From: Balanoglossus misakiensis
Taxonomy: Eukaryota > Hemichordata
DNA length: 64,000 bases
Reading direction: 5' to 3'
NCBI GenBank assembly: GCA_040954595.2
Contig: CM082591.2
Span: 10,912,001 to 10,976,000, forward strand
Shown here: piece after piece, positions 28,401 to 41,500 of the stretch
Layout of the letters: the number at the start of each line of letters is the position of its first letter
Numbering within the stretch: the first letter of the stretch is position 1
Notes under the pieces: generated by a model
Seen by the model: only the letters and a program-made list of their open reading frames with translations
The model's database searches: none
Told to the model about the DNA's origin: nothing
Position numbers and translations under genes: made by a program

Positions 28401-31400
28401 ACCATGGAAATTTTAGAACTATCCGTCGATCTACAGAGTCTAGTGGAAAACTTTCTTATCCTCATAGACCTATCATGTGTTCTGCGCATCACAACAGAAT
28501 TTTGTAAACAAACGAGGGTGTGTTTGGAAGCAACCATGGAAACTTTAGAACTATCCGTCGATCGACAGTCTAGTGGAAAACTTTCTTATGCGCATAGGCC
28601 TATCATGTTTTCTGCGCATCACAACAGAATTTTGTAAACAAACGAGGCTGTGTTTGGAAGCAACCATGGAAACTTTAGAACTATCCGTCGATCGACAGAG
28701 TCTAGTGGAAAACTTTCTCATGCGCATAGACCTATCATTTGTTCTGCGCATCACAACAGAATTTTGTAAACAAACGAGGCCGTGTTTCGAAGCAACCATG
28801 GAAACTTTAGAACTATCCGTCGATCTACAGAGTCTAGTGGAAAACTTTCTTATGCGCATAGACCTATCATGTGTTCTGCGCATCACAACAGAATTTTGTA
28901 AACAAACGAGGCCGTGTTTCGAAGCAACCATGGAAACTTTAGAACTATCCGTCGATCTACAGAGTCTAGAGGCAAACTTTCTTATCCTCATAGGCATATC
29001 ATGTGTTCTGCGCATCACAACAGAATTTTGATAACAAACGAGGCTGTGTTTGGAAGCAACCATGGAAACTTTAGAACTATCCGTCGATCTACAGAGTCTA
29101 GTGGAAAACTTTCTTATGCGCATAGACCTATCATGTGTTCTGCGCATCACAACAGAATTTTGTAAACAAACGAGGCTGTGTTTCGAAGCAACCATGGAAA
29201 CTTTAGAACTATCCGTCGATCTATAGAGTCCAGTGGAAAACTTTCTTATCGTCATAGGGCTATCATGTGTTCTGCGCATCACAACAGAATTTTGTAAACA
29301 AACGAGGCTGTGTTCGGAAGCAACCATGGAAACTTTAGAACTATCCGTCGATCTACAGAGTCTAGTGGAAAACTTTCTTATGCGCATAGGCCTATCATGT
29401 GTTCTGCGCATCACAACATATTTCCTTAAATAAACGAGGCTGTGTTTGGAAGCAACCATGGAAATTTTAGAACTATCCGTCGATCTACAGAGTCTAGTGG
29501 AAAACTTTCTTATCCTCATAGACCTATCATGTGTTCTGCGCATCACAACAGAATTTTGTAAACAAACGAGGGTGTGTTTGGAAGCAACCATGGAAACTTT
29601 ACAACTATCCGTCGATCTACAGAGTCTAGTGGAAAACTTTCTGATGCGCATAGACCTATCATGTGTTCTGCGCATCACAACATATTTCCTTAAATAAACG
29701 AGGCTGTGTTCGGAAGAAACCATGGAAACTTTAGAACTATCCGTCGATCTACAGAGTCTAGTGGAAAACTTTCTTATGCGCATAGACCTATCATGTGTTC
29801 TGCGCATCACAACAGAATTTTGTAAACAAACGAGGCCGTGTTTCGAAGCAACCATGGAAACTTTAGAACTATCCGTCGATCTACAGAGTCTAGTGGAAAA
29901 CTTTCTTATGCGCATAGACCTATCATGTGTTCTGCGCATCACAACAGAATTTTGTAAACAAACGAGGCCGTGTTTCGAAGCAACCATGGAAACTTTAGAA
30001 CTATCCGTCGATCTACAGAGTCTAGAGGCAAACTTTCTTATCCTCATAGGCCTATCATGTGTTCTGTGCATCACAACAGAATTTTGTAAACAAACGAGGC
30101 TGTGTTTGGAAGCAACCATGGAAACTTTAGAACTATCCGTCGATCTACAGAGTCTAGTGGAAAACTTTCTTATGCGCATAGACCTATCATGTGTTCTGCG
30201 CATCACAACAGAATTTTGTAAACAAACGAGGCTGTGTTTCGAAGCAACCATGGAAACTTTAGAACTATCCGTCGATCTATAGAGTCCAGTGGAAAACTTT
30301 CTTATCGTCATAGGGCTATCATGTGTTCTGCGCATCACAACAGAATTTTGTAAACAAACGAGGTTGTGTTCGGAAGCAACCATGGAAACTTTAGAACTAT
30401 CCGTCGATCTACAGAGTCTAGTGGAAAACTTTCTTATGCGCATAGGCCTATCATGTGTTCTGCGCATCACAACATATTTCCTTAAATAAACGAGGCTGTG
30501 TTTGGAAGCAACCATGGAAATTTTAGAACTATCCGTCGATCTACAGAGTCTAGTGGAAAACTTTCTTATCCTCATAGACCTATCATGTTTTCTGCGCATC
30601 ACAACAGAATTTTGTAAACAAACGAGGGTGTGTTTGGAAGCAACCATGGACACTTTAGAACTATCCGTCGATCGACAGTCTAGTGGAAAACTTTATTATG
30701 CGCATAGGCCTATCATGTTTTCTGCGCATCACAACAGAATTTTGTAAACAAACGAGGCTGTGTTTGGAAGCAACCATGGAAACTTTAGAACTATCCGTCG
30801 ATCGACAGAGTCTAGTGGTAAACTTTCTTATGCGCATAGACCTATCATTTGTTCTGCGCATCACAACAGAATTTTGTAAACAAACGTGGCCGTGTTTCGA
30901 AGCAACCATGGAAACTTTAGAACTATCCGTCGATCTACAGAGTCTAGTGGAAAACTTTCTTATGCGCATAGACCTATCATGTGTTCTGCGCATCACAACA
31001 GAATTTAGTAAACAAACGAGGCCGTGTTTCGAAGCAACCATGGAAACTTTAGAACTATCCGTCGATCTACAGAGTCTAGTGGAAAACTTTCTTATGCGCA
31101 TAGACCTATCATGTGTTCTGCGCATCACAACAGAATTTTGTAAACAAACGAGGCCGTGTTTCGAAGCAACCATGGAAACTTTAGAACTATCCGTCGATCT
31201 ACAGAGTCTAGAGGCAAACTTTCTTATCCTTATAGGCCTATCATGTGTTCTGCGCATCACAACAGAATTTTGTAAACAAACGAGGCTGTGTTTGGAAGAA
31301 ACCATGGAAACTTTAGAACTATCCGTCGATCTACAGAGTCTAGTGGAAAACTTTCTTATGCGCATAGACCTATCATGTGTTCTGCGCATCACAACAGAAT

Positions 31401-34400
31401 TTTGTAAACAAACGAGGCTGTGTTTCGAAGCAACCATGGAAACTTTAGAACTATCCGTCGATCTATAGAGTCCTGTGGAAAACTTTCTTATCGTCATAGG
31501 GCTATCATGTGTTCTGCGCATCACAACAGAATTTTGTAAACAAACGAGGTTGTGTTCGGAAGCAACCATGGAAACTTTAGAACTATCCGTCGATCTACAG
31601 AGTCTAGTGGAAAACTTTCTTATGCGCATAGGCCTGTCATGTGTTCTGCGCATCACAACATATTTCCTTAAATAAACGAGGCTGTGTTTGGAAGCAACCA
31701 TGGAAATTTTAGAACTATCCGTCGATCTACAGAGTCTAGTGGAAAACTTTCTTATCCTCATAGACCTATCATGTGTTCTGCGCATCACAACAGAATTTTG
31801 TAAACAAACGAGGGTGTGTTTGGAAGCAACCATGGACACTTTAGAACTATCCGTCGATCGACAGTCTAGTGGAAAACTTTATTATGCGCATAGGCCTATC
31901 ATGTTTTCTGCGCATCACAACAGAATTTTGTAAACAAACGAGGCTGTGTTTGGAAGCAACCATGGAAACTTTAGAACTATCCGTCGATCGACAGAGTCTA
32001 GTGGAAAACTTTCTTATGCGCATAGACCTATCATTTGTTCTGCGCATCACAACAGAATTTTGTAAACAAACGTGGCCGTGTTTCGAAGCAACCATGGAAA
32101 CTTTAGAACTATCCGTCGATCTACAGAGTCTAGTGGAAAACTTTCTTATGCGCATAGACCTATCATGTGTTCTGCGCATCACAACAGAATTTAGTAAACA
32201 AACGAGGCCGTGTTTCGAAGCAACCATGGAAACTTTAGAACTATCCGTCGATCTACAGAGTCTAGTGGAAAACTTTCTTATGCGCATAGACCTATCATGT
32301 GTTCTGCGCATCACAACAGAATTTAGTAAACAAACGAGGCCGTGTTTCGAAGCAACCATGGAAACTTTAGAACTATCCGTCGATCTACAGAGTCTAGAGG
32401 CAAACTTTCTTATCCTCATAGGCCTATCATGTGTTCTGCGCATCACAACAGAATTTTGTAAACAAACGAGGCTGTGTTTGGAAGCAACCATGGAAACTTT
32501 AGAACTATCCGTCGATCTACAGAGTCTAGTGGAAAACTTTCTTATGCGCATAGACCTATCATGTGTTCTGCGCATCACAACAGAATTTTGTAAACAAACG
32601 AGGCTGTGTTCGGAAGCAACCATGGAAACTTTAGAACTATCCGTCGATCTACAGAGTCTAGTGGAAAACTTTCTTATGCGCATAGACCTATCATGTGTTC
32701 TGCGCATCACAACAGAATTTTGTAAACAAACGAGGCTGTGTTTCGAAGCAACCATGGAAACTTTAGAACTATCCGTCGATCTATAGAGTCCTGTGGAAAA
32801 CTTTCTTATCGTCATAGGGCTATCATGTGTTCTGCGCATCACAACAGAATTTTGTAAACAAACGAGGTTGTGTTCGGAAGCAACCATGGAAACTTTAGAA
32901 CTATCCGTCGATCTACAGAGTCTAGTGGAAAACTTTCTTATGCGCATAGGCCTGTCATGTGTTCTGCGCATCACAACATATTTCCTTAAATAAACGAGGC
33001 TGTGTTTGGAAGCAACCATGGAAATTTTAGAACTATCCGTCGATCTACAGAGTCTAGTGGAAAACTTTCTTATCCTCATAGACCTATCATGTGTTCTGCG
33101 CATCACAACAGAATTTTGTAAACAAACGAGGGTGTGTTTGGAAGCAACCATGGACACTTTAGAACTATCCGTCGATCGACAGTCTAGTGGAAAACTTTAT
33201 TATGCGCATAGGCCTATCATGTTTTCTGCGCATCACAACAGAATTTTGTAAACAAACGAGGCTGTGTTTGGAAGCAACCATGGAAACTTTAGAACTATCC
33301 GTCGATCGACAGAGTCTAGTGGAAAACTTTCTTATGCGCATAGACCTATCATTTGTTCTGCGCATCACAACAGAATTTTGTAAACAAACGTGGCCGTGTT
33401 TCGAAGCAACCATGGAAACTTTAGAACTATCCGTCGATCTACAGAGTCTAGTGGAAAACTTTCTTATGCGCATAGACCTATCATGTGTTCTGCGCATCAC
33501 AACAGAATTTAGTAAACAAACGAGGCCGTGTTTCGAAGCAACCATGGAAACTTTAGAACTATCCGTCGATCTACAGAGTCTAGTGGAAAACTTTCTTATG
33601 CGCATAGACCTATCATGTGTTCTGCGCATCACAACAGAATTTAGTAAACAAACGAGGCCGTGTTTCGAAGCAACCATGGAAACTTTAGAACTATCCGTCG
33701 ATCTACAGAGTCTAGAGGCAAACTTTCTTATCCTCATAGGCCTATCATGTGTTCTGCGCATCACAACAGAATTTTGTAAACAAACGAGGCTGTGTTTGGA
33801 AGCAACCATGGAAACTTTAGAACTATCCGTCGATCTACAGAGTCTAGTGGAAAACTTTCTTATGCGCATAGACCTATCATGTGTTCTGCGCATCACAACA
33901 GAATTTTGTAAACAAACGAGGCTGTGTTCGGAAGCAACCATGGAAACTTTAGAACTATCCGTCGATCTACAGAGTCTAGTGGAAAACTTTCTTATGCGCA
34001 TAGACCTATCATGTGTTCTGCGCATCACAACAGAATTTTGTAAACAAACGAGGCTGTGTTTCGAAGCAACCATGGAAACTTTAGAACTATCCGTCGATCT
34101 ATAGAGTCCAGTGCAAAACTTTCTTATCGTCATAGGGCTATCATGTGTTCTGCGCATCACAACAGAATTTTGTAAACAAACGAGGCTGTGTTCGGAAGCA
34201 ACCATGGAAACTTTAGAACTATCCGTCGATCTACAGAGTCTAGTGGAAAACTTTCTTATGCGCATAGGCCTATCATGTGTTCTGCGCATCACAACATATT
34301 TCCTTAAATAAACGAGGCTGTGTTTGGAAGCAACCATGGAAATTTTAGAACTATCCGTCGATCTACAGAGTCTAGTGGAAAACTTTCTTATCCTCATAGA

Positions 34401-36860
34401 CCTATCATGTGTTCTGCGCATCACAACAGAATTTTGTAAACAAACGAGGGTGTGTTTGGAAGCAACCATGGAAACTTTAGAACTATCCGTCGATCGACAG
34501 TCTAGTGGAAAACTTTCTTATGCGCATAGGCCTATCATGTTTTCTGCGCATCACAACAGAATTTTGTAAACAAACGAGGCTGTGTTTGGAAGCAACCATG
34601 GAAACTTTAGAACTATCCGTCGATCGACAGAGTCTAGTGGAAAACTTTCTTATCGTCATAGGGCTATCATGTGTTCTGCGCATCACAACAGAATTTTGTA
34701 AACAAACGAGGTTGTGTTCGGAAGCAACCATGGAAACTTTAGAACTATCCGTCGATCTACAGAGTCTAGTGGAAAACTTTCTTATGCGCATAGGCCTGTC
34801 ATGTGTTCTGCGCATCACAACATATTTCCTTAAATAAACGAGGCTGTGTTTGGAAGCAACCATGGAAATTTTAGAACTATCCGTCGATCTACAGAGTCTA
34901 GTGGAAAACTTTCTTATCCTCATAGACCTATCATGTGTTCTGCGCATCACAACAGAATTTTGTAAACAAACGAGGGTGTGTTTGGAAGCAACCATGGACA
35001 CTTTAGAACTATCCGTCGATCGACAGTCTAGTGGAAAACTTTATTATGCGCATAGGCCTATCATGTTTTCTGCGCATCACAACAGAATTTTGTAAACAAA
35101 CGAGGCTGTGTTTGGAAGCAACCATGGAAACTTTAGAACTATCCGTCGATCGACAGAGTCTAGTGGAAAACTTTCTTATGCGCATAGACCTATCATTTGT
35201 TCTGCGCATCACAACAGAATTTTGTAAACAAACGTGGCCGTGTTTCGAAGCAACCATGGAAACTTTAGAACTATCCGTCGATCTACAGAGTCTAGTGGAA
35301 AACTTTCTTATGCGCATAGACCTATCATGTGTTCTGCGCATCACAACAGAATTTAGTAAACAAACGAGGCCGTGTTTCGAAGCAACCATGGAAACTTTAG
35401 AACTATCCGTCGATCTACAGAGTCTAGTGGAAAACTTTCTTATGCGCATAGACCTATCATGTGTTCTGCGCATCACAACAGAATTTAGTAAACAAACGAG
35501 GCCGTGTTTCGAAGCAACCATGGAAACTTTAGAACTATCCGTCGATCTACAGAGTCTAGAGGCAAACTTTCTTATCCTCATAGGCCTATCATGTGTTCTG
35601 CGCATCACAACAGAATTTTGTAAACAAACGAGGCTGTGTTTGGAAGCAACCATGGAAACTTTAGAACTATCCGTCGATCTACAGAGTCTAGTGGAAAACT
35701 TTCTTATGCGCATAGACCTATCATGTGTTCTGCGCATCACAACAGAATTTTGTAAACAAACGAGGCTGTGTTCGGAAGCAACCATGGAAACTTTAGAACT
35801 ATCCGTCGATCTACAGAGTCTAGTGGAAAACTTTCTTATGCGCATAGACCTATCATGTGTTCTGCGCATCACAACAGAATTTTGTAAACAAACGAGGCTG
35901 TGTTTCGAAGCAACCATGGAAACTTTAGAACTATCCGTCGATCTATAGAGTCCAGTGCAAAACTTTCTTATCGTCATAGGGCTATCATGTGTTCTGCGCA
36001 TCACAACAGAATTTTGTAAACAAACGAGGGTGTGTTTGGAAGCAACCATGGAAACTTTAGAACTATCCGTCGATCGACAGTCTAGTGGAAAACTTTATTA
36101 TGCGCATAGGCCTATCATGTTTTCTGCGCATCACAACAGAATTTTGTAAACAAACGAGGCTGTGTTTGGAAGCAACCATGGAAACTTTAGAACTATCCGT
36201 CGATCGACAGAGTCTAGTGGAAAACTTTCTTATGCGCATAGACCTATCATTTGTTCTGCGCATCACAACAGAATTTTGTAAACAAACGAGGCCGTGTTTC
36301 GAAGCAACCATGGAAACTTTAGAACTATCCGTCGATCTACAGAGTCTAGTGGAAAACTTTCTTATGCGCATAGACCTATCATGTGTTCTGCGCATCACAA
36401 CAGAATTGTGTAAACAAACGAGGCCGTGTTTCGAAGCAACCATGGAAACTTTAGAACTATCCGTCGATCTACAGAGTCTAGAGGCAAACTTTCTTATCCT
36501 CATAGGCCTATCATGTGTTCTGCGCATCACAACAGAATTTTGTAAACAAACGAGGCTGTGTTTGGAAGCAACCATGGAAACTTTAGAACTATCCGTCGAT
36601 CTACAGAGTCTAGTGGAAAACTTTCTTATGCGCATAGACCTATCATGTGTTCTGCGCATCACAACATATTTCCTTAAATAAACGAGCCTGTGTTTGGAAG
36701 CAACCATGGAAATTTTAGAACTATCCGTCGATCTACAGAGTCTAGTGGAAAACTTTCTTATCCTCATAGACCTATCATGTGTTCTGCGCATCACAACAGA
36801 ATTTTGTAAACAAACGAGGGTGTGTTTGGAAGCAACCATGGAAACTTTAGAACTGTCCGT
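19457..36860. repeat. Higher-order repeat domain bounded by a 130-bp marker monomer
   Basis: A monomer missing 2 bp (GATCGACAGTCTAG instead of GATCGACAGAGTCTAG) occurs 14 times, with the landmark CTA at 19457, 20379, 21564, 22222, 23012, 24198, 28551, 30661, 31847, 33165, 34483, 35009, 36063 and (as CTG) 36853. Every interval equals n x 132 - 2 bp, adjusted by 1 where another indel lies inside: n = 7, 9, 5, 6, 9, 33, 16, 9, 10, 10, 4, 8, 6. The marker is always preceded by the same GAGGGTGTG monomer, so it is the inherited edge of a unit that was amplified with varying numbers of internal monomers. Confidence 0.85.
31847..36000. repeat. Nearly identical 10-monomer unit of 1318 bp
   Basis: Units 31847-33164 and 33165-34482 are complete, and most of a third lies at 35009-35990. 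The plus-strand frame reads the same 305 residues at 31869, 33187 and 35031. Shared rare variants include GAATTTAGTAAAC (twice per unit), CAAACGTGG and ATGGACAC. A 4-monomer, 526-bp unit (34483-35008) separates the second and third copies and looks like an internally deleted version. Confidence 0.85.
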
Positions 36861-38503
36861 CGATCGACAGTCTAGTGGAAAACTTTCTTATGCGCATAGA
36901 CCTATCATTTGTTCTGCGCATCACAACAGAATTTTGTAAACAAACGAGGCTGTGTTTGGAAGCAACCATGGAAACTTTAGAACTATCCGTCGATCGACAG
37001 AGTCTAGTGGAAAACTTTCTTATGCGCATAGACCTATCATGTGTTCTGCGCATCACAACAGAATTTTGTAAACAAACGAGGCTATGTTTGGAAGCAACCA
37101 TGGAAACTTTACAACTATCCGTCGATCGACAGCGTCTAGTGGAAAACTTTCTGATGCGCATAGACCTATCATGTGTTCTGCGCATCACAACATATTTCCT
37201 TAAATAAACGAGGCTGTGTTCGGAAGAAACCATGGAAACTTTAGAACTATCCGTCGATCTACAGAGTCTAGTGGAAAACTTTCTTATGCGCATAGGCCTA
37301 TCATGTGTTCTGCGCATCACAACATATTTCCTTAAATAAACGAGGCTGTGTTTGGAAGCAACCATGGAAATTTTAGAACTATCCGTCGATCTACAGAGTC
37401 TAGTGGAAAACTTTCTTATCCTCATAGACCTATCATGTGTTCTGCGCATCACAACAGAATTTTGTAAACAAACGAGGGTGTGTTTGGAAGCAACCATAGA
37501 AACTTTAGAACTATCCGTCGATCGACAGAGTCTAGTGGAAAACTTTCTTATGCGCATAGACCTATCATTTGTTCTGCGCATCACAACAGAATTTTGTAAA
37601 CAAACGAGGCTGTGTTTGGAAGCAACCGTGGAAACTTTACAACTATCCGTCGATCTACAGAGTCTAGTGGAAAACTTTCTTATGCGCATAGACCTATCAT
37701 GTGTTCTGCGCATCACGACATATTTCCTTAAATAAACGAGGCTGTGTTTGGAAGCAACCATGGAAATTTTAGAACTATCCGTCGATCTACAGAGTCTAGT
37801 GGAAAACTTTCTTATCCTCATAGACCTATCATGTGTTCTGCGCATCACAACAGAATTTTGTAAACAAACGAGGGTGTGTTTGGAAGCAACCATGGAAACT
37901 TTAGAACTATCCGTCGATCGACAGAGTCTAGTGGAAAACTTTCTTATGCGCATAGACCTATCATTTGTTCTGCGCATCACAACAGAATTTTGTAAACAAA
38001 CGAGGCTGTGTTTGGAAGCAACCGTGGAAACTTTACAACTATCCGTCGATCTACAGAGTCTAGTGGAAAACTTTCTTATGCGCATAGACCTATCATGTGT
38101 TCTGCGCATCACGACATATTTCCTTAAATAAACGAGGCTTTGTTTGGAAGCAACCATGGAAATTTTAGAACTATCCGTCGATCTACAGAGTCTAGTGGAA
38201 ACCTTCTTATGTGCATAGGTCTATCATGTGTTCTGCGCATCACAACATAATTTTGAAAACAATCGAGGCTGTGTTTGGAAGCAACCATGGAAACTTTAGA
38301 ACTATCCGTCGATCCACAGAGTCTAGTGGAAAACTTGCTTATGCGCATAGGCCTATCATGTTTTCTGCGCATCACAACAGAATTTTGTAAACAAACGAGG
38401 CTGTGTTTGGAAGCAACCATGGAAACTTTAGAACTATCCGTCAATCGACAGAGTCTAGTGGAAAACTTTCTTATGCGCATAGACCTATCATTTGTTCTGC
38501 GCG

Positions 38504-41500
38504 TCACAACAGAATTTTGTAAACAAACGAGGCCGTGTTTCGAAGCAACCATGGAAACTTTAGAACTATCCTCATAGGCCTATCATGAGTTCTGCGCATC
38601 ACAACAGAATTTTGTAAACAAACGAGGCTGTGTTTGGAAGCAACCATGGAAACTTTAGAACTATCCGTCGATCTACAGAGTCTAGTGGAAAACTTTCTTA
38701 TGCGCATAGAACTATCATGTGTTCTGCGCATCACAACAGAATTTTGTAAACAAACGAGGCTGTGTTTCGAAGCAACCATGGAAACTTTAGAATTATCCGT
38801 CGATCTATAGAGTCCAGTGGAAAACTTTCTTATCGTCATAGGGCTATCATGTGTTCTGCGCATCACAACAGAATTTTGTAAACAAACGAGGCTGTGTTCG
38901 GAAGCAACCATGGAAACTTTAGAACTATCCGTCGATCTACAGAGTCTAGTGGAAAACTTTCTTATGCGCATAGGCCTATCATGTGTTCTGCGCATCACAA
39001 CATATTTCCTTAAATAAACGAGGCTGTGTTTGGAAGCAACCATGGAAATTTTAGAACTATCCGTCGATCTACAGAGTCTAGTGGAAAACTTTCTTATGTG
39101 CATATGTCTATCATGTGTTCTACGCATCACAACATAATTTTGAAAACAATCGAGGCTGTGTTTGGAAGCAACCATGGAAACTTTAGAACTATCCGTCGAT
39201 CCACAGAGTCTAGTCGAAAACTTTCTTATGCGCATAGGCCTATCATGTTTTCTGCGCATCACAACAGAATTTTGTAAACAAACGAGGCTGTGTTTGGAAG
39301 CAACCATGGAAACTTTACAACTATCCGTCGATATACAGAGTCTAGTGGAAAACTTTCTTATGCGCATAGACCTATCATGTGTTCTGCGCATCACAACAGA
39401 ATTTTGTAAACAAACGAGGCCGTGTTTCGAAGCAACCATGGAAACTTTAGAACTATCCGTCGATCTACAGAGTCTAGAGGCAAACTTTCTTATCCTCATA
39501 GGCCTATCATGTGTTCTGCGCATCACAACAGAATTTTGTAAACAAACGAGGCTGTGTTTGGAAGCAACAATGGAAACTTTAGAACTATCCGTCGATCTAC
39601 AGAGTCTAGTGGAAAACTTTCTTATGCGCATAGGCCTATCATGTGTTCTGCGCATCACAACATATTTCCTTAAATAAACGAGGCTGTGTTTGGAAGCAAC
39701 CATGGAAATTTTAGAACTATCCGTCGATCTACAGAGTCTAGTGGAAAACTTTCTTATGTGCATAGGTCTATCATGTGTTCTGCGCATCACAACATAATTT
39801 TGAAAACAATCGAGGCTGTGTTTGGAAGCAACCATGGAAACTTTAGAACTATCCGTCGATCCACAGAGTCTAGTGGAAAACTTTCTTATGCGCATAGGCC
39901 TATCATATTTTCTGCGCATCACAACAGAATTTTGTAAACAAACGAGGCTGTGTTTGGAAGCAACCATGGAAACTTTAGAACTATCCGTCGATCGACAGAG
40001 TCTAGTGGAAAACTTTCTTATCCTCATAGACCTATCATGTGTTCTGCGCATCACAACAGAATTTTGTAAACAAACGAGGCTGTGTTTGGAAGCAACCATG
40101 GAAACTTTAGAACTATCCGTCGATCTACAGAGTCTAGTGGAAAACTTTCTTATGTGCATAGGTCTATCATGTGTTCTGCGCATCACAACATAATTTTGAA
40201 AACAATCGAGGCTGTGTTTGGAAGCAACCATGGAAACTTTAGAACTATCCGTCGATCCACAGAGTCTAGTGGAAAACTTTCTTATGCGCATAGGCCTATC
40301 ATGTTTTCTGCGCATCACAACAGAATTTTGTAAACAAACGAGGCTGTGTTTGGAAGCAACCATGGAAACTTTAGAACTATCCGTCGATCGACAGAGTCTA
40401 GTGGAAAACTTTCTTATCCTCATAGACCTATCATATGTTCTGCGCATCACAACAGAATTTTGTAAACAAACGAGGCTGTGTTTGGAAGCAACCATGGAAA
40501 CTTTACAACTATCCGTCGATCTACAGAGTCTAGTGGAAAACTTTCTTATGCGCATAGACCTATCATGTGTTCTGCGCATCACAACAGAATTTTGTAAACA
40601 AACGAGGCCGTGTTTCGAAGCAACCATGGAAACTTTAGAACTATCCGTCGATCTACAGAGTCTAGAGGCAAACTTTCTTATCCTCATAGGCCTATCATGT
40701 GTTCTGCGCATCACAACAGAATTTTGTAAACAAACGAGGCTGTGTTTGGAAGAAACCATGGAAACTTTAGAACTATCCGTCGATCTACAGAGTCTAGTGG
40801 AAAACTTTCTTATGCGCATAGGCCTATCATGTGTTCTGCGCATCACAACATATTTCCTTAAATAAACGAGGCTGTGTTTGGAAGCAACCATGGAAATTTT
40901 AGAACTATCCGTCGATCTACAGAGTCTAGTGGAAAACTTTCTTATGTGCATAGGTCTATCATGTGTTCTGCGCATCGCAACATAATTTTGAAAACAATCG
41001 AGGCTGTGTTTGGAAGCAACCATGGAAACTTTAGAACTATCCGTCGATCCACAGAGTCTAGTGGAAAACTTTCTTATGCGCATAGGCCTATCATGTTTTC
41101 TGCGCATCACAACAGAATTTTGTAAACAAACGAGGCTGTGTTTGGAAGCAACCATGGAAACTTTAGAACTATCCGTCGATCGACAGAGTCTAGTGGAAAA
41201 CTTTCTTATCCTCATAGACCTATCATGTGTTCTGCGCATCACAACAGAATTTTGTAAACAAACGAGGCTGTGTTTGGAAGCAACCATGGAAACTTTACAA
41301 CTATCCGTCGATCTACAGAGTCTAGTGGAAAACTTTCTTATGCGCATAGACCTATCATGTGTTCTTCGCATCACAACAGAATTTTGTAAACCAACGAGGC
41401 CGTGTTTCGAAGCAACCATGGAAACTTTAGAACTATCCGTCGATCTACAGAGTCTAGAGGCAAACTTTCTTATCCTCATAGGCCTATCATGTGTTCTGCG

